Positions 1-7,587 of a stretch of DNA of 56,543 nucleotides are shown here, piece by piece. Positions within the stretch are counted from its first letter, which is position 1, and each line of letters starts with the position of its first letter. Location: assembly GCF_030409335.1 (NCBI RefSeq), contig NZ_JAUFPN010000313.1:1-56543 (forward strand). The letters are read 5' to 3'. Source of the stretch: Paeniroseomonas aquatica. GTDB lineage: Bacteria > Pseudomonadota > Alphaproteobacteria > Acetobacterales > Acetobacteraceae. Below the pieces are notes generated by a model. The model did not search any database. It had not been told where the DNA came from and worked only from the letters and a program-made list of their open reading frames with translations. The translations under genes and the position numbers were made by a program.

Positions 1-1635
1 CAATGCAACTCTGCCCCTGCTGCTGCCGCGACGCTTACCGCGTCGCAGCCACTCGGCGAGGCTGCGACTAAGGAATTCATCCTCAATCACATCTTCCGCA
101 TAAGCCCCTACGTAATCCCTCGTCCTGAGGATTTCTGGCGAGAAGCTCTGCGTCTGCATTACCGCGGATCCGGTCTGCCAAAAATGCTTGCTGACCATGT
201 CGCCGGAATCCTGAGAGACAGCGCACTTGGAGAACTCCCCGTTTCTGAGCTGCTCTCCTCGAAGAGCTACATGGTGCGCATCGTGCAAGAATGCTGGGGG
301 CGATTTCTAGATCGGTTCGGCATTTGCAGCACTCGTGCTGCGGATACAGGATCTCCGGAGGCGCTCGGCGCGATCTCGATCCCGTTCGAGCATCCGGATG
401 TCAGGGTCATCGTCGATACTATGTTCCTTGAAGGTACGCTTCAGCCTGTCACCATCGAAGGCTCTCCCACGGGAATGCCGGCCTGGGTCAAAGTCGGATT
501 AGTTGAGGATCCCGGTACACTCGGCGACCTTGTCCGCGAGGGCATCAAGAAGATCGCTGAGGATCTTCCCGGCATGGATTCGTCCCACCGCAATTGGGCT
601 GACCTCGCGCGCCGTATGGGAGAGGTTAGCTTCCGGTTCCACGGTCTGAACGCAGCCATCGCAGCACCACTTCTACAACAGCTCCGGCAGCTGCAGCGCG
701 ACGCCGACGAGCGTTTGAAGGGCTGGCTTTTCGCTCATTTTGCCGATCTGCCGTCTCTCCCAGCCGCGAAGGGGCCAGTCATGGTTCATCACGTGCCTCG
801 GTTTCTTTCGTTGCGCCGCAACGCCGGGGAGGAGCGCATTGCGCTCCTCGTGTTCGACGGCCTCGCGATGGACCAGTGGATCCAGATCCGCGAGTACCTG
901 GCAGGACGCGTTCCTGGATTTGCAGTGGATGAGGGGGCGTGCTTTGCGTGGTTGCCCACACTCACGTCGGTCTCGCGGCAGGCATTGTTCTCTGGCCTTA
1001 AGCCGCGTGAATTCGCAAGTTCCATCGAGACCACCTCGCAGGAGGCATCACTGTGGGCGCGCTTTTGGCAAGACAACGGCCTGCGTAAATCGGAAGTCTT
1101 CTATCAGAAAAGCCTCAAGCGAACTGAGCAGTTGCCTGAGCTGGAGGCCGCCATTTCCAGGCCGACCACGAAAGTCGCCGGCATAGTCATCGACATGATC
1201 GACGAAATCGTCCACGGGGCGATGCTGGGCAAGAGAGGCATCACCGGTCAGATTGGCGCGTGGTGCGACACCGGCTTCGTCGAGACGCTACTCCTCCTGC
1301 TGGCTGAGCACGATTATAAGATCTATCTCACCGCCGATCATGGCAACGTCGAGGCCAAAGGGATCGGCCGGCTTAGCCAGGGAGTTATATCAGAGATCAG
1401 GGGCGAACGAGTACGAACGTATCGCAGCGAAGCCCTCGCGGCATCGGTGCCAGCAGAATTTGGGGCCTTTCGATTCGATATCCCTGGACTACCTCCCGAC
1501 TTCTTGCCGCTATACGCCCGCACCGGGGAGGCATTTGTTCCAAAGGATGATCAGATTGTTGCGCACGGCGGACTTTCGGTGGAGGAGCTGGTCGTCCCGT
1601 TCGTTAAAATAAATTTCACGCGAGATGCTTCATGA
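1..1635 (+). CDS. pglZ: PglZ-domain protein of a BREX-like defence locus (5' truncated by window edge)
   Basis: The frame is open from base 1 with no stop upstream of the first ATG (184), so the gene enters from outside the window and at least 544 residues are present. Alkaline-phosphatase-superfamily (PglZ) motifs are visible: LLVFDGLAMDQW (nt ~844-880), a Thr/Ser-rich nucleophile stretch TSVSRQALFSGLKP (nt ~964-1005) and the metal-binding TADHGN (nt ~1330-1350). PglZ proteins are core components of BREX phage-defence systems; PglZ with a small protein directly downstream fits BREX type 3, where pglZ is followed by brxA. Its stop overlaps the next start by 4 bp (ATGA), so the two are one operon. 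Base composition is lower in GC than the chromosome to the right. BREX typing is inference, since BrxC, PglX and the helicase would lie outside the window. Confidence 0.85.
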   Translation, partial: QCNSAPAAAATLTASQPLGEAATKEFILNHIFRISPYVIPRPEDFWREALRLHYRGSGLPKMLADHVAGILRDSALGELPVSELLSSKSYMVRIVQECWGRFLDRFGICSTRAADTGSPEALGAISIPFEHPDVRVIVDTMFLEGTLQPVTIEGSPTGMPAWVKVGLVEDPGTLGDLVREGIKKIAEDLPGMDSSHRNWADLARRMGEVSFRFHGLNAAIAAPLLQQLRQLQRDADERLKGWLFAHFADLPSLPAAKGPVMVHHVPRFLSLRRNAGEERIALLVFDGLAMDQWIQIREYLAGRVPGFAVDEGACFAWLPTLTSVSRQALFSGLKPREFASSIETTSQEASLWARFWQDNGLRKSEVFYQKSLKRTEQLPELEAAISRPTTKVAGIVIDMIDEIVHGAMLGKRGITGQIGAWCDTGFVETLLLLLAEHDYKIYLTADHGNVEAKGIGRLSQGVISEIRGERVRTYRSEALAASVPAEFGAFRFDIPGLPPDFLPLYARTGEAFVPKDDQIVAHGGLSVEELVVPFVKINFTRDAS

Positions 1636-2348
1636 GTCCATCTGTGAGTCAAATTGGATTTGACCGTTTCATTCAGTTGGACTGGGCCGCAGCCGCACTT
1701 CGCGTGAGGGCTGGCATTGCGACGCTCAATGACCTTACTGAGCTTCTAGATGCGTCGCATGTAGGTCTCGCTGCCAAAAAAAAGACCCGAACGGTGCTGA
1801 ATCGGTTGTGGCTAGAACCACGCCAGGACTTGGTTCAGTTCGCAGATCGAGGTGTACAAATCTATCGACAGGAACCCGACACTTCCATTCCCGCTCTCAC
1901 TTGGGGCATGGCCATCGCCACGTATCCTTTTTTCGGGAAAGTGGCTGAGATCGTAGGTCGGCTGACAGCGCTGCAGGGCGACTGCACGTCTGCAGAGGTT
2001 CACAGGCGGATGGCCGAAATCTATGGTGAGCGTGAAGGAACTCGTCGTATGACGAACATGGTTCTCCAGTCTCAGGCGGACTGGGGCGCGATCGAGAGAA
2101 TGAACCAGGGCAAGCGGATTGTTCGCAGCAATGAGATCGATCTGCACGGATCGGCGGTTGCTGCGTGGCTTGTTGAGGCGTGCCTGAGAAATGCCGGTCA
2201 TGCGATGAACGTCGCCAAATTCGACTCGGCTCCGATCATTTACCCGTTCGCGCTTGGCAGCTCGACCTCATACGTCCTGTCGATGTCTCGAGAGCTCGAA
2301 ATGCGGATGGATAGCACCGGCAACCGAGTCATCGGTCTGGCGAACTGA
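1632..2348 (+). CDS. BrxA-like protein, terminal gene of the BREX-like operon
   Basis: A 238-aa soluble protein translationally coupled to PglZ by a 4-bp overlap. It has no signal peptide or membrane segment. The centre is helical and basic, and a conserved-looking stretch (PALTWGMAIATYPFF, around residues 88-102) is followed by a segment rich in Arg and Glu. In BREX type 3 loci the gene after pglZ encodes BrxA, a small DNA-binding protein needed for defence. I make the call mainly from position, size and composition, because I cannot run a profile search. It could be another PglZ-partner family. There is no gene for about 1.3 kb downstream, so this is the 3' end of the defence operon. Confidence 0.55.
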   Translation: MSPSVSQIGFDRFIQLDWAAAALRVRAGIATLNDLTELLDASHVGLAAKKKTRTVLNRLWLEPRQDLVQFADRGVQIYRQEPDTSIPALTWGMAIATYPFFGKVAEIVGRLTALQGDCTSAEVHRRMAEIYGEREGTRRMTNMVLQSQADWGAIERMNQGKRIVRSNEIDLHGSAVAAWLVEACLRNAGHAMNVAKFDSAPIIYPFALGSSTSYVLSMSRELEMRMDSTGNRVIGLAN

Positions 2349-2708
2349 CTGAGCGGCCAGGCAAAAACCCGAACTGATTGCAGTGCCAGCATCACCTGGG
2401 TGTCGAGTGCAGATCGAATTCTCTGGTTGCAGCATACTACCAATGGCTTGTTATTCCAGGTTCTTCCGTGCTGTCGTTCCGGAGTTGGGACGCCCAACCA
2501 TCTGATTATATTAAGCAAATCGCTAATCTGGCGATCGTGGAAAGTGGCATAGCATCATTACGAAATAGGTGAGCTGCTTCCTGAGGCGCCTCAACCACTT
2601 ACCCATTTCCGTTGGGGGTCTGGGAGCACGGAAAGTGCGGGAGAACCTTATTCCAGGACATTTTCGCCCGTGTTAAACCGCCCAAGTCAGGAGGTTCGGA
2701 TAGAAAGG

Positions 2709-2728
2709 CGCTCCGGAGAGCGATTTTT
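2709..2728 (+). terminator. Possible rho-independent terminator downstream of the BREX-like operon
   Basis: CGCTC-cgga-GAGCG stem-loop followed by ATTTTT. It lies about 360 bp beyond the BrxA-like stop. The stem is only 5 bp, so the call is weak. Confidence 0.35.
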
Positions 2729-2833
2729 CCCCGTCTCCGCGGCAGGTCAGTCAACAGGTCTGCCCTGAAAACCCCACGAAACCTGCCACTCAGCGCGGCG
2801 GTTGGTGAGGCGGAGAGCCCGGCTCGTATGGGA

Positions 2834-2858
2834 ACTGGCGGAGCAGCAGCGATTCGAA
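2834..2858 (-). repeat. Degenerate copy of the tRNA-Ser 3'-end sequence
   Basis: This 25-bp stretch matches the same-length segment 3064-3088 at both ends (ACTGGCGGAG at the left, GATTCGAA at the right) and differs mainly in the middle 7 bases. The matching ends correspond to the acceptor and T-loop of tRNA-Ser on the minus strand. It may be an older, eroded attachment site or a chance match. Confidence 0.4.
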
Positions 2859-3065
2859 TCGACAGTACGCTTTCATGGCCGCCGCCTCCCGTCGGGTGCA
2901 CACCCCGTCCCGCGATTGCATCCACGGGCGCTCGAGCGCTGCCGGTCACGAGGTCGTCCGCTTCCAGACGCTGCCGACCGCGCGCTTGCGTTGGGACGAA
3001 CGTTGGGACGAAGCAGAGGGGACCATCCAGGAGTGTTGCTCTTCTGCGGCTTTCCTGCCGACTAC

Positions 3066-3088
3066 TGGCGGAGAGGGTGGGATTCGAA
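3066..3088 (-). other. tRNA-Ser 3'-end fragment, probable attachment-site remnant
   Basis: Read on the minus strand this is T-loop, T-stem, acceptor and CCA of a tRNA-Ser: TTCGAATCCCACC followed by CTCTCCGCCA. Similarity stops abruptly at the T-loop and no D-arm, anticodon arm or variable arm is found next to it, so it is not a functional tRNA. Integrases that target tRNA genes leave exactly such 3'-end duplications. Confidence 0.65.
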
Positions 3089-3264
3089 AATTGCGTAGGG
3101 ACGCCGCTGAGCCGATCCGCCAAATGTGACTCGCGCCAATCTGAATCTCCGGAGCTCACGATCCAAGCAAAATCAAGGTTAGCTCGAACGGTATATTAGG
3201 CGTTATCGCTGCGTCTGCGCGCGCAAACAGACTGATATTTCAGCGGCTTAACGGCCGAAGGCGG

Positions 3265-3283
3265 TTCCGCCCCTGGGCTCCAT
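3265..3283 (+). other. att-like core matching the tRNA-Phe 3' end (possible left end of the satellite)
   Basis: Nineteen bases, TTCCGCCCCTGGGCTCCAT, match 18 of 19 positions of the tRNA-Phe acceptor end at 10599-10617 (GGCACCAT there, GGCTCCAT here). No tRNA body lies upstream. Together with the longer copy at 10570-10617 it would delimit a ~7.3-kb element containing the integrase. Alternatively the true left end, with an intact tRNA-Phe, lies left of the window and this is a secondary site. Confidence 0.5.
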
Positions 3284-3313
3284 TTTGTTTTCATTGAACA
3301 ATTTGACTTGCAC

Positions 3314-3339
3314 GGCGCCTCGGAAAAGGCGCCATTTTT
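3314..3339 (+). terminator. Rho-independent terminator-like hairpin
   Basis: GGCGCC, 8-nt loop, GGCGCC, then ATTTTT. The site lies just inside the left att-like core and would stop transcription entering the element from the left. Confidence 0.55.
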
Positions 3340-3585
3340 GCGTCAGATTTTCTGTGCGGACTCATCCAGCCTGATTTGGCTGCCGCGGAATCTCATCATC
3401 AAAAATATCAAACCGAGGAATTGCTGGGAAAGCGCCACCCCACAGTCATGCGCTTCGGCCCCCCGTATCTGCCGAAGCCGCGGGGAGGACCCAATGGGGG
3501 CGGCTGGCGCAACCTGGGCTTGCAGCCTGAACCGGTTGCTGGGGTGCACTTAACCTGTTGCACCCTTCTGCAACGGCACCCACTA
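3340..3585. other. Intergenic stretch at the left end of the satellite
   Basis: No convincing gene. It contains several short GTTGC / GCAAC words (around 3510 and 3555-3574) that resemble the iteron core described at 3834-3945 but do not match it fully. Confidence 0.4.
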
Positions 3586-3647
3586 GCGAAGGCGCACGCC
3601 TTTGCCTGCCGTACCTCAGGAATAGCCGGAGGGACCCCAGCCCGACG
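3586..3647. repeat. Direct repeat copy 1 with internal palindrome; possible terminator of the replication operon
   Basis: About 60 bp that reappear, with roughly 80-85% identity by eye, at 8860-8921. Both copies start with the same 22 bases, built around AAGGCG-CA-CGCCTT, which can fold into a 9-10-bp hairpin, and both contain GCCGGAGGGACCC. This copy spans the stop codon (3616) of the last minus-strand gene, with the hairpin just downstream, so it could act as a terminator. Its pairing with copy 2 suggests a role tied to the element. Confidence 0.6.
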
Positions 3648-4005
3648 GGCGCCGCGATGCGCTCAGCAGGCCGGCGACCATCCGTCGTTGTTCCGCTTCC
3701 ATGCGTGCTGCCTCCACCGAACCCGGCGGCGGCAATAGCGGCTCCACCTGAATTGCCTCCCGCTCGGCGACCTCGACAGGATCGACACGATCCGCGTTGG
3801 CCTCGCCGCTGGTACAGAATGACACTTCGGCTTGGGCAACCTGGGCACCTTGAGCAATATTAGGTGCAAGACTCTGATATTGTGCAGGAATTTCTAGGCC
3901 TTGTCGGTTGCCCTCTGCCTCTCCCGCCTGGGCAACCGGGCAACCCGCGGCCAGCGCGCCCAACAGTGCCGCCGCCCAGGCTGCCGGCGGCACCGGCTCA
4001 CCCAT
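3616..4005 (-). CDS. Putative lipoprotein encoded at the end of the satellite replication operon
   Basis: A 129-aa frame with ATG at 4005 overlaps the end of the DUF927 gene by 8 bp. The N-terminus reads as a lipoprotein signal, WAAALLGALAAGC, with LAAG-C as lipobox at about residue 22. The mature part is acidic and Gln/Glu-rich and ends in a charged helix. Short repeats GCPVAQA and GAQVAQA are produced by iteron copies inside the coding sequence. No strong ribosome binding site is visible, so it probably relies on translational coupling. I do not recognise the family; small lipoproteins in mobile elements can act in entry exclusion, but that is speculation. It may instead be a non-coding iteron region that happens to stay open. 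Confidence 0.5.
   Translation of the reverse strand: MGEPVPPAAWAAALLGALAAGCPVAQAGEAEGNRQGLEIPAQYQSLAPNIAQGAQVAQAEVSFCTSGEANADRVDPVEVAEREAIQVEPLLPPPGSVEAARMEAEQRRMVAGLLSASRRPSGWGPSGYS
3834..3945. repeat. Iteron cluster A (four copies of GGTTGCCC)
   Basis: Exact copies of GGTTGCCC or its complement lie at 3834-3841 (minus), 3906-3913 (plus), 3930-3937 (minus) and 3938-3945 (minus, in tandem with the previous one); a near copy, GGGCACC, is at 3843-3849. The same word forms cluster B at 8927-9040. The clusters sit either side of the primase/helicase genes. In phage P4 the replicase binds short iterons at two separated sites, ori and crr, so a replication role is plausible. Confidence 0.6.
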
Positions 4006-6451
4006 CGGCGAAGATCGCTGGCAGGATGTGATAGGCGCGGGCACCCTTGGGCCGACCGGGCAGCGAACACCGGCAGGCGGGCTTGCCGTCGCCCGGATCG
4101 GCGCGGAGGTACCCCCGCGCCACCATCTCCCGCGCCAGCGCGCCGGCATCGAAGCCGGTGGCGACCTCGGCCTTCCATGTCTCGGGCAGGATGAAGAATT
4201 CAGTCCCGTCGCCGGATGGGGCAGGGCGCCGAAAGCCGGCTAGATAGACCCGCTCGGCCCCGGTTGCCGTCTCTCCAGCCTCATCGCTCCCCAGCAGCCG
4301 GAAGCGACCTTCAGCATTGCGTTCGAGGAAAGCCCGCACCTGGGCAATCCCGGCCTCGAACTCGGCCGGACCGTCACCACCCCGGCTGCGCCGCCAGTCG
4401 ACAAAGCATCGCGCCGCCGCCCACACGGCCTCGCTCTCGGGCCAGGGCAAGATGCCCAGCACCCGCGCCAACTCCCCGCCCGCGGCGATGATGGCGAAGC
4501 GACCGGCGACCCTGGCAACTTGGCCGTCCGCGCCCTTCGGCACATGGGCGGCGAGGAACACCCGGCGGAACTCCGCCACCGCCGCCGCCGCCGCGCCCGG
4601 ATCGGCCAGGATACGCCGCAGGAATTCCGGCCCGGCCGTGCCGTAGCAACGCCCCGCATCCGCCTTCATGCGATCCGCGAAGGCGCGGCCATCTGGCGCA
4701 TCGTGCAGCGCCTCGAACACGCCGATGCCGGCGCCGGCATCGGCGGGAAGATCGACCACGCGCACCGCCATGCCCGCTGCAGCGCGCAGCCGCGTGCCGG
4801 CCTCGGCCATCTTATCGGCAATGCCGACTTCACCGGAGGACAGGAACAACACCCGCCATTCCGCCGATCTTCGGCCGCCGCCGTCGCGCTGCGCCCGTGC
4901 CTTGCCGCTGCCATTCGCCAGCATGTAGGCGATGGCGCCCACCGCGCGCGGATCGACCTCGCCCATTTCGTCCAAGGTCAAAAGCATGTCGCAATGCGCT
5001 GCGGCCAGGGCTTCCAAGCCGTTGTCTGTAGCCCGCCAGCGTTGCAGCCAGCCACGAACCCCGCCGCCGCCCCATACGCTGCCCGCCGCCACCAACGCAG
5101 CGGACTTGCCCTTGCTGGATGCGCCCCGGAAATGGACGCCCCCACCCTCCGCCCCAATCAAGCCCAGCAGCGGCGCGGCGAAGGCAGCCGACACCGCCAG
5201 CACCAACCGGGAGTTTCCGGCGCTATGCGCGGCGACGCTCGCGCGCCAATCGTCCAGGGTTCCGGCCGCGGCGACCGGCGGCAGCACTTCGGGCCTTTCC
5301 GTTTGCAGCCGCACCGGCTCCGATCCGGCGAAGCCGATGGTTTCCCGCGGCAGGACGAATACCCGCCCCGCTGGCGTCTCAAGCCAGCCCAGCCGGGCGA
5401 CGATGCGGACCCGTGCCGCCGGGCGGGATCGCATGAGATAGGTCGCCAGCCCTTCCCTTGCCCGCCTGGCCGTAGAGATGAACAGCCCGCCGCGCAGCAG
5501 CCGCGCGCGGACCTCGGCGCAGTCACCGGCCAGCAGCGCGCGAGGCATCGCCCATTCATGGGTGCGGCCATCATCATCCCGCCAGCGCAGCAGCGCGCCC
5601 CAATCCTCGCCCTCCCCGTCGTGGGTGCCGGCGATGACTTCCAGCGGACCGCAGACATGCACTGGCGGCTTGTCCTCATCATCGGCGGCGAGGAACACCC
5701 CATCCCGCTGCATGGTGAAGCCGGGCGGCAGCGTCGGCGGCTTCACCGGCTCGGCTGCGGCAGCGGCGACCATGGCGCGCAGCCGATCAGCCGTCACGTC
5801 CGGCGGTGGTGCATCGGCCAGGTCCCACTTCGCCGGCCAACTCCCCGGCACGCCGACCACACCGACCCGCCGGGCACCGGCAGTCCGTGCCAGCCGCGCA
5901 ACCTCCGCGGCATAGGCCGCGCCTTCCGTGTCATTGTCAGGCCAGACGATGACAACCCGCCCGCGCAGCGCCGACCAGTCCGCCTTCGCTGCCGCCTTCG
6001 CGCCGCTCGGCGAAGTGATCGCCACATGCTCGGGAAACAGCGCCGCCGCCGCCTCCGCTGCCTTCTCCCCTTCCGTCACCACCACGGGCGCCGCTGGCCG
6101 CGCTGCCAACGCATCCAGACGGAATAGCGGGCGCAACACGGGCGGGGCAGCCCATTGCCAGCCCTCCCGCTTGCCGCGCCGCCCAAAGGTGAAGGGCAGC
6201 ACTTCCTTGCCGGCTTCCGTCTTGAATCGGCACACCGCAAACAGCAGGGCGCCGGCCGCATCGTGGTAACGCCACACCGCGGCCGGCTTGCCCAGCCGAT
6301 GATGCCGGATCGCGTCCGGCAGCGGTGCCGGCGCGGGAAGGATGGCGGCGAAGGCTTCCCCCCGGCCGGCGGGAGGATCGGCGGCCGTGGGGGGCTTCCC
6401 GCCGCCATCTTGGGCACCTGGCAGCGGCGCGAAGGGGTCCGCCTCATCCAT
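3998..6451 (-). CDS. TOPRIM / DUF927 replicative helicase-primase of the satellite
   Basis: 817 aa, ATG at 6451. Residues ~1-100 are a linker and primase-associated region; ~115-215 form a TOPRIM-like fold (VVVTEGEKAAEAAAALF, then VVIVWPDNDTEG with the acidic pair). From ~residue 290 onward is a DUF927-type helicase: Walker A GASSKGKSAA (around residue 440), then Walker B MLLTLDEMGE and an arginine-rich sensor region. DUF927 proteins are hexameric-helicase-like replication proteins of phages, satellites and integrative elements, often paired with TOPRIM primase domains. The start overlaps the preceding primase N-domain gene by 8 bp and the stop overlaps the putative lipoprotein gene, so it sits in a tightly coupled operon. 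It probably drives autonomous replication of the excised element, using the flanking iterons. Confidence 0.85.
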   Translation of the reverse strand: MDEADPFAPLPGAQDGGGKPPTAADPPAGRGEAFAAILPAPAPLPDAIRHHRLGKPAAVWRYHDAAGALLFAVCRFKTEAGKEVLPFTFGRRGKREGWQWAAPPVLRPLFRLDALAARPAAPVVVTEGEKAAEAAAALFPEHVAITSPSGAKAAAKADWSALRGRVVIVWPDNDTEGAAYAAEVARLARTAGARRVGVVGVPGSWPAKWDLADAPPPDVTADRLRAMVAAAAAEPVKPPTLPPGFTMQRDGVFLAADDEDKPPVHVCGPLEVIAGTHDGEGEDWGALLRWRDDDGRTHEWAMPRALLAGDCAEVRARLLRGGLFISTARRAREGLATYLMRSRPAARVRIVARLGWLETPAGRVFVLPRETIGFAGSEPVRLQTERPEVLPPVAAAGTLDDWRASVAAHSAGNSRLVLAVSAAFAAPLLGLIGAEGGGVHFRGASSKGKSAALVAAGSVWGGGGVRGWLQRWRATDNGLEALAAAHCDMLLTLDEMGEVDPRAVGAIAYMLANGSGKARAQRDGGGRRSAEWRVLFLSSGEVGIADKMAEAGTRLRAAAGMAVRVVDLPADAGAGIGVFEALHDAPDGRAFADRMKADAGRCYGTAGPEFLRRILADPGAAAAAVAEFRRVFLAAHVPKGADGQVARVAGRFAIIAAGGELARVLGILPWPESEAVWAAARCFVDWRRSRGGDGPAEFEAGIAQVRAFLERNAEGRFRLLGSDEAGETATGAERVYLAGFRRPAPSGDGTEFFILPETWKAEVATGFDAGALAREMVARGYLRADPGDGKPACRCSLPGRPKGARAYHILPAIFADG

Positions 6452-6764
6452 GGCCGCGATCCTCCACCGCGATGCCCAGCATGGCGGCGATGCGACGTGC
6501 CGCTTCGGCTTGCGGGATGCGGAAGATGGCGGCGGCGAGGCTCACCGGATCGCCGCCCTTCTCCCCCGTAGCGAAGTCCTGCCAGGCGCCGGCCCGCGCG
6601 CCGAACAGCCGGACGCCCAGGCTGCCGCCGGCCTCGCCGCCCAGGCTGCCGCAGCGCCATTCCGGGCCGATCCGCCGGCCGCCTGGCAGCCAGCGGGCGC
6701 AAAGGTGTTCGAGGTGCGGCAGCGCCGCGGCATTGATCGCGGTGAAGTCCAGGGGGGTGGGCAT
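6444..6764 (-). CDS. Primase N-terminal domain-like small protein
   Basis: 106 aa, ATG at 6764, one base overlapping the preceding stop (TGATG). The core reads W-C-G-S-L-G-G-E, then GGSLGVRLFGARAGAWQDFA followed by TGEKGGDPVSL. This matches the pattern seen at the N-terminus of many phage primase-helicases, upstream of TOPRIM, where DNA or zinc binding occurs. Only one Cys is present, so a canonical CHC2 zinc site is absent. Being a separate ORF ahead of the TOPRIM/DUF927 protein, it looks like a split primase. The frame is also open upstream to 7469, but codon use and the overlap with the neighbouring gene support the internal start. Confidence 0.7.
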   Translation of the reverse strand: MPTPLDFTAINAAALPHLEHLCARWLPGGRRIGPEWRCGSLGGEAGGSLGVRLFGARAGAWQDFATGEKGGDPVSLAAAIFRIPQAEAARRIAAMLGIAVEDRGHG

Positions 6765-7012
6765 CAGGCGCCGTCCTCCGAATCGCTCGGCACCACCACT
6801 GCCAGCAGGCGCGGCGGGAAGCGATCGGCGCCGGCCGCGCGGATCATGTCGGCGCCCAGGCGGGAACCGTAGGTCTCGAATACCGCCAGCAGGTCCGCGC
6901 CGGCCGGGTGGGTTTGGGCGACCTCCGCCACCGCCTCTGCGAAGGCACGAGCGCCCAACGCGTGCAGGCGCGCCGCCGCGCGGTGCCAGCGCATCTGCGA
7001 CAGCGCGTTCAT
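6764..7012 (-). CDS. Small helical protein of unknown function in the satellite operon
   Basis: 82 aa starting at ATG 7012, which overlaps the preceding stop by 4 bp (ATGA); an upstream start at 7057 would run deep into the previous gene. It is helical, Ala-rich and has no Cys cluster or membrane segment. I recognise no family. The overlap arrangement on both sides is the main evidence that it is real. Confidence 0.6.
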   Translation of the reverse strand: MNALSQMRWHRAAARLHALGARAFAEAVAEVAQTHPAGADLLAVFETYGSRLGADMIRAAGADRFPPRLLAVVVPSDSEDGA

Positions 7013-7281
7013 CGGGCGCCACCGTCGCGCATGGCGGGGGCGGCGATCGATTCCCACGCGCGGACATTCCCACGATACCGGCGCAACAGAGCGCCGGAAG
7101 CCATGCCGGCGAAGCGCAGCGCGTAGCCCTCCGCGGGGCTACGGTCGGGCGGGCAGTGCGGCGCGCGGTGCCCGGCCTCGGCGCTATGAACGTGCAGCCC
7201 GCCACAGAACGGGCAGGGCACCATCCAGCGCGCGGGATCACCGGGCACGCCGTCGGCGGCGAGGACCGGCGCGCTACGCAT
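7009..7281 (-). CDS. Small zinc-ribbon-like protein of the satellite operon
   Basis: 90 aa, ATG 7281, overlapping the AlpA-like gene by 8 bp. A metal-binding pattern CPFCGGLHVH...H..PHC (residues ~23-43) suggests one zinc site; the C-terminal half is basic and helical (GALLRRYRGNVRAWES). Such proteins often accompany primase genes in satellites, where they may help DNA binding, but the exact role is unknown. Confidence 0.6.
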   Translation of the reverse strand: MRSAPVLAADGVPGDPARWMVPCPFCGGLHVHSAEAGHRAPHCPPDRSPAEGYALRFAGMASGALLRRYRGNVRAWESIAAPAMRDGGAR

Positions 7282-7504
7282 CGGCGCTGCCCTTTACCGC
7301 CGCGGCCAACTCTGCCGCGCGGTGTGCGAAGGTGCGCCCGGCCGCCCAGGCTTCCACGTCCAGCCGCCGGTAGAGGATGCGCCGGGCACCCGCCCGGATG
7401 AAGGCGGGACCCGTGCCTTCGGCCCGCCACCGCTGCGCCGTGCGGGACTTCACCCGCAGCAGTCGGCACAACTCCGCCTCGTCGAGAAAAGCATCGTCAC
7501 TCAT
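7274..7504 (-). CDS. AlpA-family excisionase / transcriptional regulator
   Basis: 76 aa from ATG 7504. A compact MerR/AlpA-like winged helix covers the protein: LDEAELCRLLRVKSRTAQRW, followed by RAEGTGPAFIRAGARRILY and LDVEAWAAGRTF. This is the usual DNA-binding domain of AlpA/excisionase-type proteins of P4-like islands, which activate integrase or early operons and direct excision. An upstream ATG at 7657 is rejected because its N-terminal extension has no domain character. It is the first gene of the overlapping replication operon, 83 bp after the 356-aa gene. Confidence 0.8.
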   Translation of the reverse strand: MSDDAFLDEAELCRLLRVKSRTAQRWRAEGTGPAFIRAGARRILYRRLDVEAWAAGRTFAHRAAELAAAVKGSADA

Positions 7505-7587
7505 TGTCGGACCTCGCGTTGACGCGGCAAAAGTCGCCGCTGGGCGCAAGGTCAGGGCAGAGAGGACACGGAAATAGCCGACACGAT

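Larger units (their letters stand above)
2349..3264. other. Gene-poor scar between the BREX-like operon and the satellite element
   Basis: No ORF here has convincing codon use or recognisable protein content; the overlapping ORFs of 60-195 aa on both strands look like shadows. Bases 2400-2570 are markedly AT-richer than the surroundings. The stretch holds two tRNA-Ser-like 3' fragments and a weak terminator, described separately. It looks like debris from earlier integration or excision events. Confidence 0.6.

Noticed and set aside
2599-3159. 186-codon minus-strand ORF in the island scar
   Set aside because: It runs across both tRNA-Ser-like fragments and has random composition.
4520-6127. 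535-codon plus-strand open frame opposite the DUF927 gene
   Set aside because: Arg/Pro/Ala-rich text without domains; a GC-skew shadow of the minus-strand gene whose TOPRIM and Walker motifs are clear.
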